Source of the DNA: Armillaria gallica
Taxonomy: Eukaryota > Basidiomycota > Agaricomycetes > Agaricales > Physalacriaceae
Assembly: GCA_037576215.1 (NCBI GenBank)
Contig: JBANDB010000005.1
Location: 4,092,001 to 4,156,000 of the forward strand
Direction of reading: 5' to 3'
Length of the DNA stretch: 64,000 nt
Shown: positions 34,907 through 45,350 of the stretch, piece by piece
Layout: each line of letters starts with the position of its first letter
Position numbering within the stretch: position 1 is the first letter of the stretch
Position numbers and translations under genes: made by a program
Notes under the pieces: generated by a model
Seen by the model: the letters and a program-made list of their open reading frames with translations, nothing else
Told to the model about the DNA's origin: nothing
The model's database searches: none

Positions 34907-36593
34907 TGATGAGCCTCCAGGCTCTGTACACTCAGAATTCATGGATTTTGTCTGCTAATTAACGCTATTGTCCCTTCAACGGACTTTCAGCAAACCAATG
35001 ATTGCACACACACTGATACCACTTTATACTATGGCAACCACTCCTCACGCGCTTTGTTATCCATCCCATCTTGCCACGCATCATAATTGCCGTACTTCAT
35101 CACAGCAAGGCACCTTGATCGACAATCATCCCAATACAGAATTGACGCATCACTCAGAAGCACCTAGTTGATGTGCTCATTGATCACTTAATGAAAATGA
35201 TGTGATTGGCACGAGTACCCTCCCAGCTACAGCAATTGCAGCTACAGCAACTACAGACCGTGTTTACTAAGGCTGTTACTTCACCAAGGCTTCAAGAAAA
35301 CATTGCCCCACATGTACTCCTCAGCACGATGACTATTGCTCAGTGATCCGCAGCTAAACAGCACCTAATGATCCATGCATCGCTCAAGCAAAACCATATG
35401 GTTCACATCCATACGTGGCAATGTTGACGAGTTGCTGTTACTTTAGAAGACCAAGGACCATATGTTACCTATGATTTTTACAAAGCCAAGGCTTTACGGC
35501 CTTACTAAGTCTCGCATATTTACTCTATTTATAAATTTGTACTTGTAGTATAAAAACTAGCTAGAAAACGTAGTTGAAGGGCAGTTCATCTCCAGTTGAC
35601 CCCAGACTACATCAATTATCATCACGCTCTAGTCTATTGCCAGTAAACAATGTTTATTCACTGTTCTATGGCAATATACTGTTTGCACCAGCATATTCTT
35701 GATCGCATGTCAACTCTTGAGCTCACCAGAGTTATCTCACGGTTTTAACTGTGAAGAGTCCTTCACTATGCGCTCTTCGCTCTTAACACTATTGGTGCAT
35801 GCTCATACTGTGCCAATATGTGATCGCCATGCCATACCTCGCCCCCGTTATCTTTTATAGGCCGTCATCATTTCACTTTCGCACCATTGGAGTTTTTACA
35901 GTTTCCCTTTTGCCATCGTTATCGTTGCCCACTTGAGTAGTCTCAGAGCAGACTTAGGATCAGTTCAGCAAGTTTTCATATAGTATCAGTCCCTCGAGTG
36001 GACTTGAAGGTTAGTTTTGACATAGGATAGGATTGTTTCAGTACCAGACCAGTTTTGACATCGACTCAGCACCCTCGCATTGTATAGGACCAGTATCGCC
36101 ACCAGTTTTTGTAGTTCCACGTTTTCTCTCACCAGTCCACCCTCAGCACCTCGTTCCACATTTATTTTGCCACTCGCAGTCCCCACGCTGTTTTCTCATC
36201 GCCTTGCTCACCCATAGACTATTGCCGACCATTTAGTCTATTCTCCATCATTCACCCCACTCCGATTACCATTGAGCGACGTTTTCTGGTCTCACAGCAC
36301 GTTTTCTCATACGGATTCATGGTATTCATGTCATACCCATTTTCGCTCCCTCTCATTTCGAGAGATCCCTACCGGCTTGAAGCCATAGCATTTAGTACTC
36401 GACTACCAAGCAGTACTACTTCGCAGACTTAAAGTTGCAGTGTATTCTTGTGTATAGAGGAATTGTTCTACTGCACGGAGGTGCCCTGAACTACTCGCAC
36501 ACACGATCACCTTGATTGCTGTGCTACTATGTTAATTACCCAATCTCATTCCGAGTTGGTGTTGCTGTTGCCATGGAAGTCTTAGGCCCATCA
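34907..36593 (+). mobile_element. solo LTR, family A, copy 2
   Basis: This 1,687-bp unit has the same first 20 bases and the same CATCA end as copy 1. It is flanked by acgc on both sides (acgct if the ambiguous T is counted). It differs from copy 1 by scattered changes, many of them TG/CA versus CG. It is inserted inside ctagt-rich sequence that continues on both sides (34,780-34,880 and 36,600-37,040). Confidence 0.82.
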
Positions 36594-39345
36594 ACGCTCC
36601 ACTAGTGTCAAGGATAAATGACTAGCCAGGCGAGTGTGCTTGTAACAGCTGTTGATCATGATCGAAGGTGCAGCCTGACTATACTAGTACCAATCACAAT
36701 GGATCTGTATTGCTCTAGTCAGATCTGCTGCAAGGTTAATCCATTGCTAATTCATTTCTAAGTCCTGTTTCAAGATTGCTGCGTGATTAGTTAACCTGAC
36801 TTAGGCATTTATGCCCAGATTGGCTCGCTAGTGACTGAACTTCATGAGATTTGTGTCCTCTGCTTCTTGTTTGGTGCGCTAGTCACATTACTTGTCCACT
36901 AGTGGCCGTATTCACTTAGCCCTGTTAGCATTCAAGTCACTAGTATGGCCAGCTGGTAGATTTAACCCACTAGTGGTATCGCATCTAAGTCCTGGCTCTA
37001 CTAGTCACATACTAGTCTAACTATCAGCTCGAAGCCTCAGCTATAGTCCTCTAAGTATCACTAATGTAAGATAGATATGCAATAGTATTATTATAAAATC
37101 GCAAAATCTAGGTGTGAACACATAGACGGCGTATCACTGGGGTGTGTGGACGGGAATGGGTGGAGCGGGGGAGGCCGATGTTGATATTTGGCAGGGTTGG
37201 CAGCGGCAGGCAGGAAAAACATTGTATGGCATTAAATCTTGCTGGAGTCATGATGCCTGAGGGTCCTCCTTCGATGCCCCAAAGGACAAGTTCATTGTCA
37301 CTCTCATTTGGCATTGGTGTCCTGATCTTTATCCCGCTGTCCCACTCGACGTCTCCTGCCCTCCTGCATCCTTCATCTCCCCTCTCCTTCTGGGTGAGCC
37401 CTCTCCTGAGCAGTGCCAGGGCCCTGCCTCACAGTATAGATCCACCCACCCCTGTAGTCGTCCTCGTCATCCTCATCGGTGTTGGTGTCCTTGTCATCGG
37501 TTGTGCGATTCATGGGCTCTCCCATGCCAAGATTGCGGCCAATGTTGAATCCCTGGTTGTATAACACACTCTTGTAGCATGCAGAATTTGTGTGCGACAG
37601 CAATTAGCCCTGATGCCAATGTGGGGTGTGCTGCGGTGGCGGGATTGGGAATTGGGGTCATTTTCGTGGTCCCTGGCAGGTGTCAGTCGGGGAAATATGT
37701 GTAGAAGAGCGTAACAGTCCCCATAGCTATTGTTTGAGACGACATTGTGTGGTGGCACCTCATTCAAGGTCTTACGCTGGTGGCAGGAGCAGGATAGATG
37801 CAATCTGGGGCTCTTGAGGCCGCCAGATGTGCTGAAAAGACCTAAAAGAAAAGAATAAGCAATGAGAATAAATAAAACATACCTTGAAACACAAATAGAG
37901 CACTATTTGAATGCTACGTGGGTGTTGAGGCGAGACGTCATCATTGTATCTGGGCAAAAAAGAAGCCACACAGCCACTCAATCACTGTATGGATTGATGG
38001 TCCAGAGTGATCAAGCGAGCAGAAGGGATGCTTGGGATGCATCCTCTGCTTGACTCTGGCACTCTGAGGCCCCTTATACCATCGGGATATTATATTTTAA
38101 ATATCTTTAATACATGTATGTAGTTTTTAATATAAACTGGGTCTCTCGATTAATGATATACCGGCTTTTATGCTATTTACCTCGCATTTTGGGCCATTTG
38201 GTACAATTAAAATTCTATGCGGACTTCTAGGGTACCGGAATTAATCAAAATTTTGTTAAATATGCGAGGATACACACTACACTACCCAGTAGAAGTGCCC
38301 GATCCATGGCGATCTGCGAATACATTTATCATTACCCACTTTATTGTTTTCAGGGTGGGTAAGATTAGAAGTATGCACCATTTTATGCTTGTTTCTTGCA
38401 CTGGATGCTCAGACTTGGTATTTCTTTGAGTGTGGATATACCAGAATGCTTGTATCATCTATATACTAGTATAAAGTACATTTTCATTGGCAATACACTA
38501 TGATTTGGCTGAGTGTCATACAGAAAAGTGTGTAAAATGTAAAGATTTATCTCTAGCTGATGATATTATTCATGTTTTTCTACACTTTAAGTCAGTTTCA
38601 GCACTCATAAATATGGTTTACATATGCCATTGATTAGAATAAAGGTACACTCATAAACTATGAGCACCAGCAAGCCTTCGTAGTGGTTGAATCACCAAAA
38701 TACTGCATACTGCCACTCATTTGAGTGCATTCAGCAAAGTCTGAAAATAGTTGAAATGGTATTTATATTGTTTTTGAGCTATATTACAACACTGTGACAA
38801 ACAGTAATAATAGAATAGAGTGATATACATATGTACTATTAAACAGAATAAGTTTTCTGCAAGTTTCAAAAAATTTGGAGCTACCACATTGGGAATGATA
38901 TGTTCCCACGATTAATGACATTCAGACTGGTGGGCTCGCAACCATCTACTATGAGCGTCTGACTAGTGGGGTCAAGATAGAAGCTAAAAATATATTATTT
39001 TTCCTGTCTCAAGTAATTTTCGTGGAGCCCAAATGATGAGCAGAAGGGCGCAATGGGCAGCCCAACAGCCAGTGCATGATTGACCAAATAGGATGTAGCT
39101 GTGCTCAATGCCAATGACAAACCAACATGAGATAAGAATGAATGAAATGCTGGAAAATATGCAAAATATGCCTATTTTGCTGTCCTATGTTGAAAATTTT
39201 TTTCCCCAGAGCCAAAGCAAAATTTTGCAGCAATGTGCCAGGGTGGGCAAAATTTTATATGGGTGTCTCAAGACAGAAATTTGGCAAATGTTAAACTGTC
39301 TCGAGACAGGTTTATTTGCCACCAACTAAACCCCTCGCCTGCCAC
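36594..39345. other. right part of the composite insertion, unassigned
   Basis: The stretch at 36,600-37,040 is rich in ctagt motifs. The stretch at 37,108-37,803 has overlapping frames on both strands (the longest is 140 codons on the plus strand) but nothing recognised. The stretch at 38,060-39,000 is AT-rich without frames. Near the right end a perfect 14-bp palindrome ctgtctcgagacag (39,296-39,309) and tgtctcaagaca (39,264-39,275) occur. Confidence 0.3.
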
Positions 39346-39661
39346 TTCATTTACCATCTATGCAGCTGCAATTGCTGCCATCTACTTGGCACTCTTTCTC
39401 TTCTCTCACAACAACAACTACTCCACTGTCCCTGTGAACATCTTGGTAAAGTTGTATTCGAATACGGTCCTTGCTGTTTGCAACAGCTGTATGACAGGAT
39501 GGATTCACAGAGGAAGGGAAGACACAACTCTTCACTTGTTTGAATCTTTTGATCTGTCCATTAGTGGATTGAATATTGAGTTTCAAGATACAGAGACCAA
39601 CGCAAACACGGATTTTTCTCTGTGGCCTGCTGAGTGCCCCCAAGGGAGAGGGACTCTTTGA

Positions 39662-40489
39662 AGGTTTTTTTGGACTGTGGCTCAATGGTAGATGTGTCAG
39701 GCACAAAGGTCAGACACATTTGCCCTCAACTCAAGCAGATAATCTCATATGAGTTCTATATAGCCACCCAAAGCCAGACCATTGATCAACATTAGTACTT
39801 GCACTATACTAGAATAACCAATATAAATGAGTAATTTCATCACCCTTGAACACCTGACTGGGAACTTACATAGGAGACCTGGACGTATTTCCCCATCTTT
39901 CTCACACAAAAGAGGCTCCCCAAATTCCATTTTTGAGACCTTCCTGTCAACCACCACCATGTATACAGGAGCCATCATGGACACTCGGCCACAGCTTCCC
40001 TCCTTGCACCGTTAAGGAGACACACCAAAACTGTATCTTTCAGCCCTGGGTGTATATCTGAGGCTCAAACAGATGGATATAACCATGGGCTTGGATGCTG
40101 AAAATCATGGTTATAACCTCCAGGCCTATTTTATTCCTTGCTCTGGGAAATTTTTTGCTTTTTTTCAGCATTATCCAGCAATTTTCAGCATTATCCAGGA
40201 TTTCTGGGATTCCCTCCAGGATTAGGCCCTTATCCAGAAATTTTACCCTTCCACTTCAAGATTTATGCCTTACCTGCCAATTTTGGATTGTGAACCAGGA
40301 TCAGTCACCTAATCGAGGATAATCCCTCATTTTTGCATTCCTTCCTCATCAGGCTGTTCTATTTGATGTTTCACAATCACGAAATTACAGGAGTACAAAA
40401 GCATATTACTGAATGAATGAATAACCTAAGCTCTAAATACAATCGTTCTTAATAGCTAATTAATGATTTTCCACTTTAACATACTAGTA
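39662..40489. other. end of unit 4 homology and spacer
   Basis: Up to about 40,025 the sequence still matches the conserved downstream block of the other units, with CpG decay. After that it is unrelated. The stretch at 40,160-40,240 has a few repeats of cagcattatccag-type sequence. No gene seen. Confidence 0.4.
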
Positions 40490-42125
40490 ATCACAAATTG
40501 AACCTCTTCCAATGCATTCCACCAGTCGTCTTGCCACCCCGCCTTGACTTCAGCCATTTCTGATTTGAAAATGGTCTCTCCCCACTATGCCAAGCACGCA
40601 AGTACTGGAAGGAGACCATTCTGACCCGGCTTATCCAGAATGCTCCAATCGCCCATTGTATCAACTCGATGACTCACATCAAGCAGGCCAAGCACTCCTC
40701 CGGTGTTCCTCCACTCCGGCTGTATTGCTTTCCACTATCCCCACCAATCCTCTGCAAACAATGTAATATCCTCGGCCTTCACCTCTGGATGGGGTTTCCT
40801 AGCACTCTTAATCCACGATTCCACTATAGATGGCTGTCCTAGCTTTGGTAAAGCATTTTGCCCCCTTTAAGTCTTCAAAGTCACTTCTGCCTTCCAAAAT
40901 AGTTCAACAGCGAAGCGTCACTTCCCAGCCTTCGCCGAGGTCATACTCTCCCAAATATCTCTCCATCGCTGCAAACCAGTGGCCAGGACCTCTCAAGCAA
41001 CTCCAAGTCGTCCAGCATCATTCACAAGCTATTATCCATTGGCAGCCCATCCTTGCCACCTGTCTCCTTCTCAGATGGCTCCTGCTCCCGTGACAGTGAC
41101 AAATGTCCTTCATTTCCTGGAGGCTCTTGTGACGGTTTCAGTGGCACCCCATCTCCTTCATCTCCTTGGCCATGTGGAGGATCATTCGGTCCCAACCTGA
41201 TGATAGTGTCCCACATATGACGTGGCACCTCTTCGTGGTTCAAAAGCCTTGGATCAATCAGATCATCAGAGACTATTGATCATGACGGTGACAGGAGAGG
41301 TGGTCTTGGCAGTGATGGTGCTGGCAGTGCTGGTGCTGGCGATGGTGGCTGTGGTGGTACTGACAGTGACAGCGCATCTATGTTTGCTGTCATTTTTCCC
41401 TTCCCTTTTTTCTTCCTCTTCCCAGTACCCTTCTCCATCTCATCTGCCAACTTCTTCCTTTTCTTCCTCTTGCCTTCAGAGGCTGCTTTTCACTTCCTCT
41501 TTCCACCCTCTTCCACCACGTCGTTATCAGACATGTCCTCCACCTCCGAGACATGGTCATTGCCCTTGTCATTGTTTGGATTGAGTACAGCAGTTTGTGT
41601 CTTTGTCAAATCGTTCAGGAAGGACTGCTGCAACTGGTCTTCCAAAGCTAACAAAGACGCAACGACTCAGCCAGCATCGTGGTGAACAACAAATTGTACT
41701 CACTGTAGCAGCCTCGGACAAAATCAATAAATCCACTTAGAGCAGGCTTGTACAAACAGCCACTCAAAGCATTCAGCCATTCCTTTGGAACTGGCTCGTG
41801 GTTCTCCCTATAATGAACACTTAGGGATGGTAATCAGTTTCAGCAAGAGACATAGTCCAAGGTGAGACATACGACGTTGCACCGATCCTACCTCTGTCCT
41901 TCGGGACAGGCCCTCCAATAAAACAGCTTAATCCCATGTTTAACTTCTACCCCAATACCTCAATAAAGGGATACACAATCGCCTTCACATTTTCCCAAGC
42001 ACTGAACAGACCAATCAATATATACACACCATCATTTGTGTTTTAAATCACTCACACTTGTAGATCTTTCAATGCCAGTCTTCTCTCTAGACCTAGCCTG
42101 GGCTGCTAGATTTCTGCTTGAAATG
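40490..42125 (-). pseudogene. degenerate hypothetical-protein gene, C-terminal part
   Basis: The minus strand has peptides typical of a multiplied agaricomycete hypothetical protein, in order. First comes VPKEWLNALSGCLYKPAL (about 41,790), then a Lys-rich nuclear-type segment (RKWKAASEGKRKKRKK, about 41,500). Later come HPEVKAEDITLFAEDWWG, GDWSILDKPGQNGLL and AEVKAGWQDDWWNALEEVQ near 40,500. The frames are broken by several stops and shifts. The N-terminal part probably lies at 43,698-44,590 beyond the palindrome. The family is recognised only from general memory and has no known function; proximity to transposons suggests mobile-element cargo. Confidence 0.45.
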
Positions 42126-43686
42126 TGTCAGTTGACACACCAGCCTATATAGGGTATTTTCACAGTACTGCATGGTCTATTAGTCAGCACAGAAACCCAG
42201 ACCAAATCATGTGATTATCAGAAAATTCAGCAACTCCAGGAATTGAACCCAGGATCTTAAAAAGATTTACAATAATATCACATGACATGGCCAAAGTGTG
42301 CATGCTAACCACTATGCCATAATAGCATTATATATTTATGTAATCATCTCCTTATATGGCCTCCCTCTCTTAGATTTATAATATCCCAATTGGGCTCTCC
42401 CTTTGGTGTGCTTTGGTGCGCTTTTTTTTTTTCCTTATTGGGCTGGTCAAATTGGCCCATCAATTGCACCTAGAATTGGCTGTGCTATGGCATTGATGGC
42501 ATCAATATCAGGCCATTTTTAGACAAAATTTGCATTTTTGCTCATTTTGGGCTTCCTCAGGCTACTAGGTGGGTCAGGGGATGGTACTAGTATATGCATA
42601 AATATAAATAGCATAAAAGTGAACCCTCTGGTGAGGTATGGGGGCCCTGGGGAGGGGGTAAAAAGGGTAAAATAGTGAAAAATAGCGGAAAATCACCGAA
42701 AATTCGCATTTTAGGGGTAATATGTGCATCGGATCGCTTCGAAAACTTGACCAATGAATTCCCTGACCTTGAAAACCCCTAAACGGCCTCTCTACAGTAC
42801 ATGTGGCGCATTTTATGGCTAGGCATAATCGGGAAAATTGGCTTTTTATGGTACTGCGTACATTGGATCGCTCCGGGGATGTTACCAATCGATTTCTACA
42901 CTAAGGTTTTCATAGTGTAGAAATCGATTGGTACATCCCCGGAGCGATCATACGCAGTACCATAAAAAGCCAATTTTCCCGATTATGCCTAGCCATAAAA
43001 TGCGCCACATGTACTGTAGAGAGGCCGTTTAGGGGTTTTCAAGGTCAGGGAATTCATTGGTCAAGTTTTCGAAGCGATCCGATGCACATATTACCCCTAA
43101 AATGCGAATTTTCGGTGATTTTCCGCTATTTTTCACTATTTTACCCTTTTTACCCCCTCCCCAGGGCCCCCATACCTCACCAGAGGGTTCACTTTTATGC
43201 TATTTATATTTATGCATATACTAGTACCATCCCCTGACCCACCTAGTAGCCTGAGGAAGCCCAAAATGAGCAAAAATGCGAATTTTGTCTAAAAATGGCC
43301 TGATATTGATGCCATCAATGCCATAGCACAGCCAATTCTAGGTGCAATTGATGGGCCAATTTGACCAGCCCAATAAGGAAAAAAAAAAAAGCGCACCAAA
43401 GCGCACCAAAGGGAGGGCCCAATTGGGATATTATAAATCTAAGAGAGGGAGGCCATATAAGGAGATGATTACATAAATATATAATGCTATTATGGCATAG
43501 TGGTTAGCATGCACACTTTGGCCATGTCATGTGATATTATTGTAAATCTTTTTAAGGTCCTGGGTTCAATTCCTGGAGTTGCCGAATTTTCTGATAATCA
43601 CATGATTTGGTCTGGGTTTCTGTGCTGACTAATAGACCATGCAGTACTGTGAAAATACCCTATATAGGCTGGTGTGTCAACTGACA
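42126..43686. repeat. 1.56-kb near-perfect palindrome with tRNA-like boxes in each arm
   Basis: The arms 42,126-42,903 and 42,913-43,686 are inverted copies around a 9-nt loop (aggttttca). The outer ends are tgtcagttgacacacc and its complement. In the right arm, plus strand, tggcatagtggttagc (about 43,493) fits a pol III A box and gggttcaattcc (about 43,563) fits a B box. The left arm has the same on the minus strand, so both would be transcribed away from the centre. The arms differ by small indels near the loop and by a few C/T changes. It may be a foldback element or an inverted duplication of a tRNA-derived SINE. Confidence 0.8.
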
Positions 43687-43697
43687 GTCCTGATACA

Positions 43698-44590
43698 TTA
43701 ATTATCACTGTCAACTGACACTATTTCAAAGGAAAAAGTAGCAGCATTAGGTGCCAGACCAACTGCAGTCTGCTCCAGGCCATTCTTCATGACATCCTTT
43801 TCAGTTGCATCCCAATCATCCTTTGCATCCTCCCTCACAGTCTTGCATTTACCCTTCTTCTTGCCCTTCTCTGCCGCTGCTTGAACCAAATATTCCTGGC
43901 GCTCCTCCTTTGGTAATGCGTTGAATGTTATGATGGTGTATACAACTCGCTGTGCACTCCGCTCCTTGTCTGGCAAGTCTTGAGCCTTAAACCACTCATC
44001 AAATCATTCTCGCTCCTCCTTCTAGTGATCCTTGGACCACAACTGCAGCACTGTCAGTGCCCACTCACGAGTTTTCCTGATCCCACACACATCCTCCAAA
44101 AGATTTCCCATTGCTATGTGCCTTCACCCCTTCTTTGAAAGATGCGACTCGATAGTCAAACCACTGGAAAATACTCTGCCAATCGACTGATTAGAACTCC
44201 AGACAGGCAGTCAAAACAAATCTGACTCACCAAATGCATCATCGTGATATGGGCAGCCTTGTACTTCGCTTGCTGAGGAGATAACTGCTCTATCGCACTG
44301 GGATCTCAAGGGGGGTTTTCTGGGAGTGGTTCCTGGTTGTGCTTGAGGGACCAGTGATACATGGCATAGTACTCAGTCACTGCACTATCCACATACTCGC
44401 ATGCCTTTGCCACCGAAACTCAATGTGCAGCATGAAATTTTTCGAGACGGACACCTAGAAACTGGTCGCACGAGCCCTTCGCCCATCGTGGAGGCAAGGG
44501 GGAAATAGGCATGGCAAATTCCCTGTGGCAGTGATGCATAACATAAGCATTTCCTAATTTAAACATATAGCATTCAACTCACTTGTCTTT
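43698..44590 (-). pseudogene. degenerate hypothetical-protein gene, N-terminal part
   Basis: Minus-strand frames in order from 44,500: PLPPRWAKGSCDQFLGVRLEKFHAA, then a stop, VAKACEYVDSAVTEYYAMYHW and PLPENPP. A 92-codon open frame (43,976-43,698) starts PDKERSAQRVVYTIITFNAL and contains a Lys-rich stretch KGKKKGKCKTVRE. It ends at the palindrome. It probably belongs with 40,490-42,125 as one gene interrupted by the palindrome. Function unknown. Confidence 0.4.
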
Positions 44591-44620
44591 GTCCTCGACA
44601 TCAACCATCATCTCAGTCTC

Positions 44621-45350
44621 GTGTTCATTGTTCTTGGGCTCGCTCATGGCTATCATCTCCTGCTGAGAAATGTGCTCTTCTCTGTCTGGCTGCCCTCCCC
44701 TTCTATTACACAATATTTGCCATCCTTTAATTCAAGCGGAGCTGCAGCAACTGTACAGTTGCACCTTGAAATAGCTCAGTCCATGCACAACTGTCACACT
44801 CTCCGCTACTGAACAATATGGCCCGATGGGATCAACCAGCTGTCATGCCTGCAGTTCTTGGTACGCTATTTCCCTCTACATGTACCAACCCAAACTCATT
44901 CTTGCTTTTGATTTAGTGCTTGCTCAAGCCCTGGCCTGCATTCAGCTGACATCTGAGCAGAGTATCACTCTCTTCAATCTTGTTGTCCTTATGGCAGCAC
45001 GACCGCCTGTCTCTGAGCAGACAACGACCTTGCAACGACCTCGCCATGGCATTTTGCTGACTGGGGACACCTACCACCTCCCTGAGGATGGCACATGTGG
45101 TCCCTTCTATGCGGTGATCTGAGGCATTGACATTGGTGTGTACACTGGCTGATATGTCTAAAGACAGCTATTTTTTTTTTTTTGGCTAAAGATTACTCTT
45201 CAACAGGGACGAGGTTGGTCCTCTTATCTATGGCATCAGCACCAATTGCATGGAGCACTGTACAACCATCACCATCAGTCGTCAAAAAATAAATGCGGCC
45301 ATCGCTGACCATCAAGCTGAGTGACTTTAAAGGTAAATATCCCATCATTT
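44621..45350 (+). pseudogene. fragment resembling an RNase H1 N-terminal (viroplasmin-like) domain
   Basis: The plus strand reads FYAVI then GIDIGVYTG (about 45,107-45,148). After an intron-like T-rich gap it reads EVGPLIYGISTNC and an Ile-rich segment ending QKINAAIADH (to about 45,330). This matches the general pattern of the hybrid-binding domain (YAVxxGxxxGVY...W...PLVxGxxxAxxK) widespread in basidiomycete gene families. A stop interrupts it after FYAVI. Upstream, a 98-codon frame at 44,826-45,122 leads into it. It is short, and a full-length gene is not present. Confidence 0.45.

Larger units (their letters stand above)
28051..39345. mobile_element. 11.3-kb composite insertion flanked by ttcatt repeats
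   Basis: The unit-4 DUF6534 gene is interrupted here. The 6-bp sequence ttcatt stands on both sides (28,045-28,050 and 39,346-39,351), while the other units have it once (for example 10,802). The insert begins ctgagtcctgtg and ends cctcgcctgccac, with no obvious inverted or direct terminal repeats. It contains two solo LTRs of one family and much unassigned AT-rich sequence. It may be one old element with later nested insertions, or several merged events. Confidence 0.65.
26958..39661 (+). pseudogene. DUF6534 membrane protein, unit 4, split by an 11.3-kb insertion
   Basis: Exons 1-7 and the start of exon 8 lie at 26,958-28,050, and the rest of exon 8 at 39,346-39,661. The exon structure is that of units 1-3 (exon 1 ends 27,022; exon 2 27,077-27,089; exon 3 from 27,144). 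A TAG replaces Trp of the LFYTW motif at 27,537-27,539. The insertion separates the last hydrophobic segment from the rest; the tail still reads SFTIYAAAIAAIYLALFLF and NTVLAVCNSCMTG. Many differences from the other copies are C to T or G to A at former CpG sites. Non-functional. Confidence 0.82.

Noticed and set aside
29545..36593. A complete LTR retrotransposon with copies 1 and 2 as its LTRs
   Set aside because: Each LTR has its own matching flank, and there is no gag/pol-like frame between them.
37108..37803. Plus and minus frames of 97-140 codons as genes
   Set aside because: They overlap on both strands, have low complexity and lie in old repeat DNA; no family features.
43485..43580. 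A functional tRNA gene
   Set aside because: A and B boxes fit, but the spacing is too long without a clear intron, and I could not fold an acceptor stem and anticodon loop.
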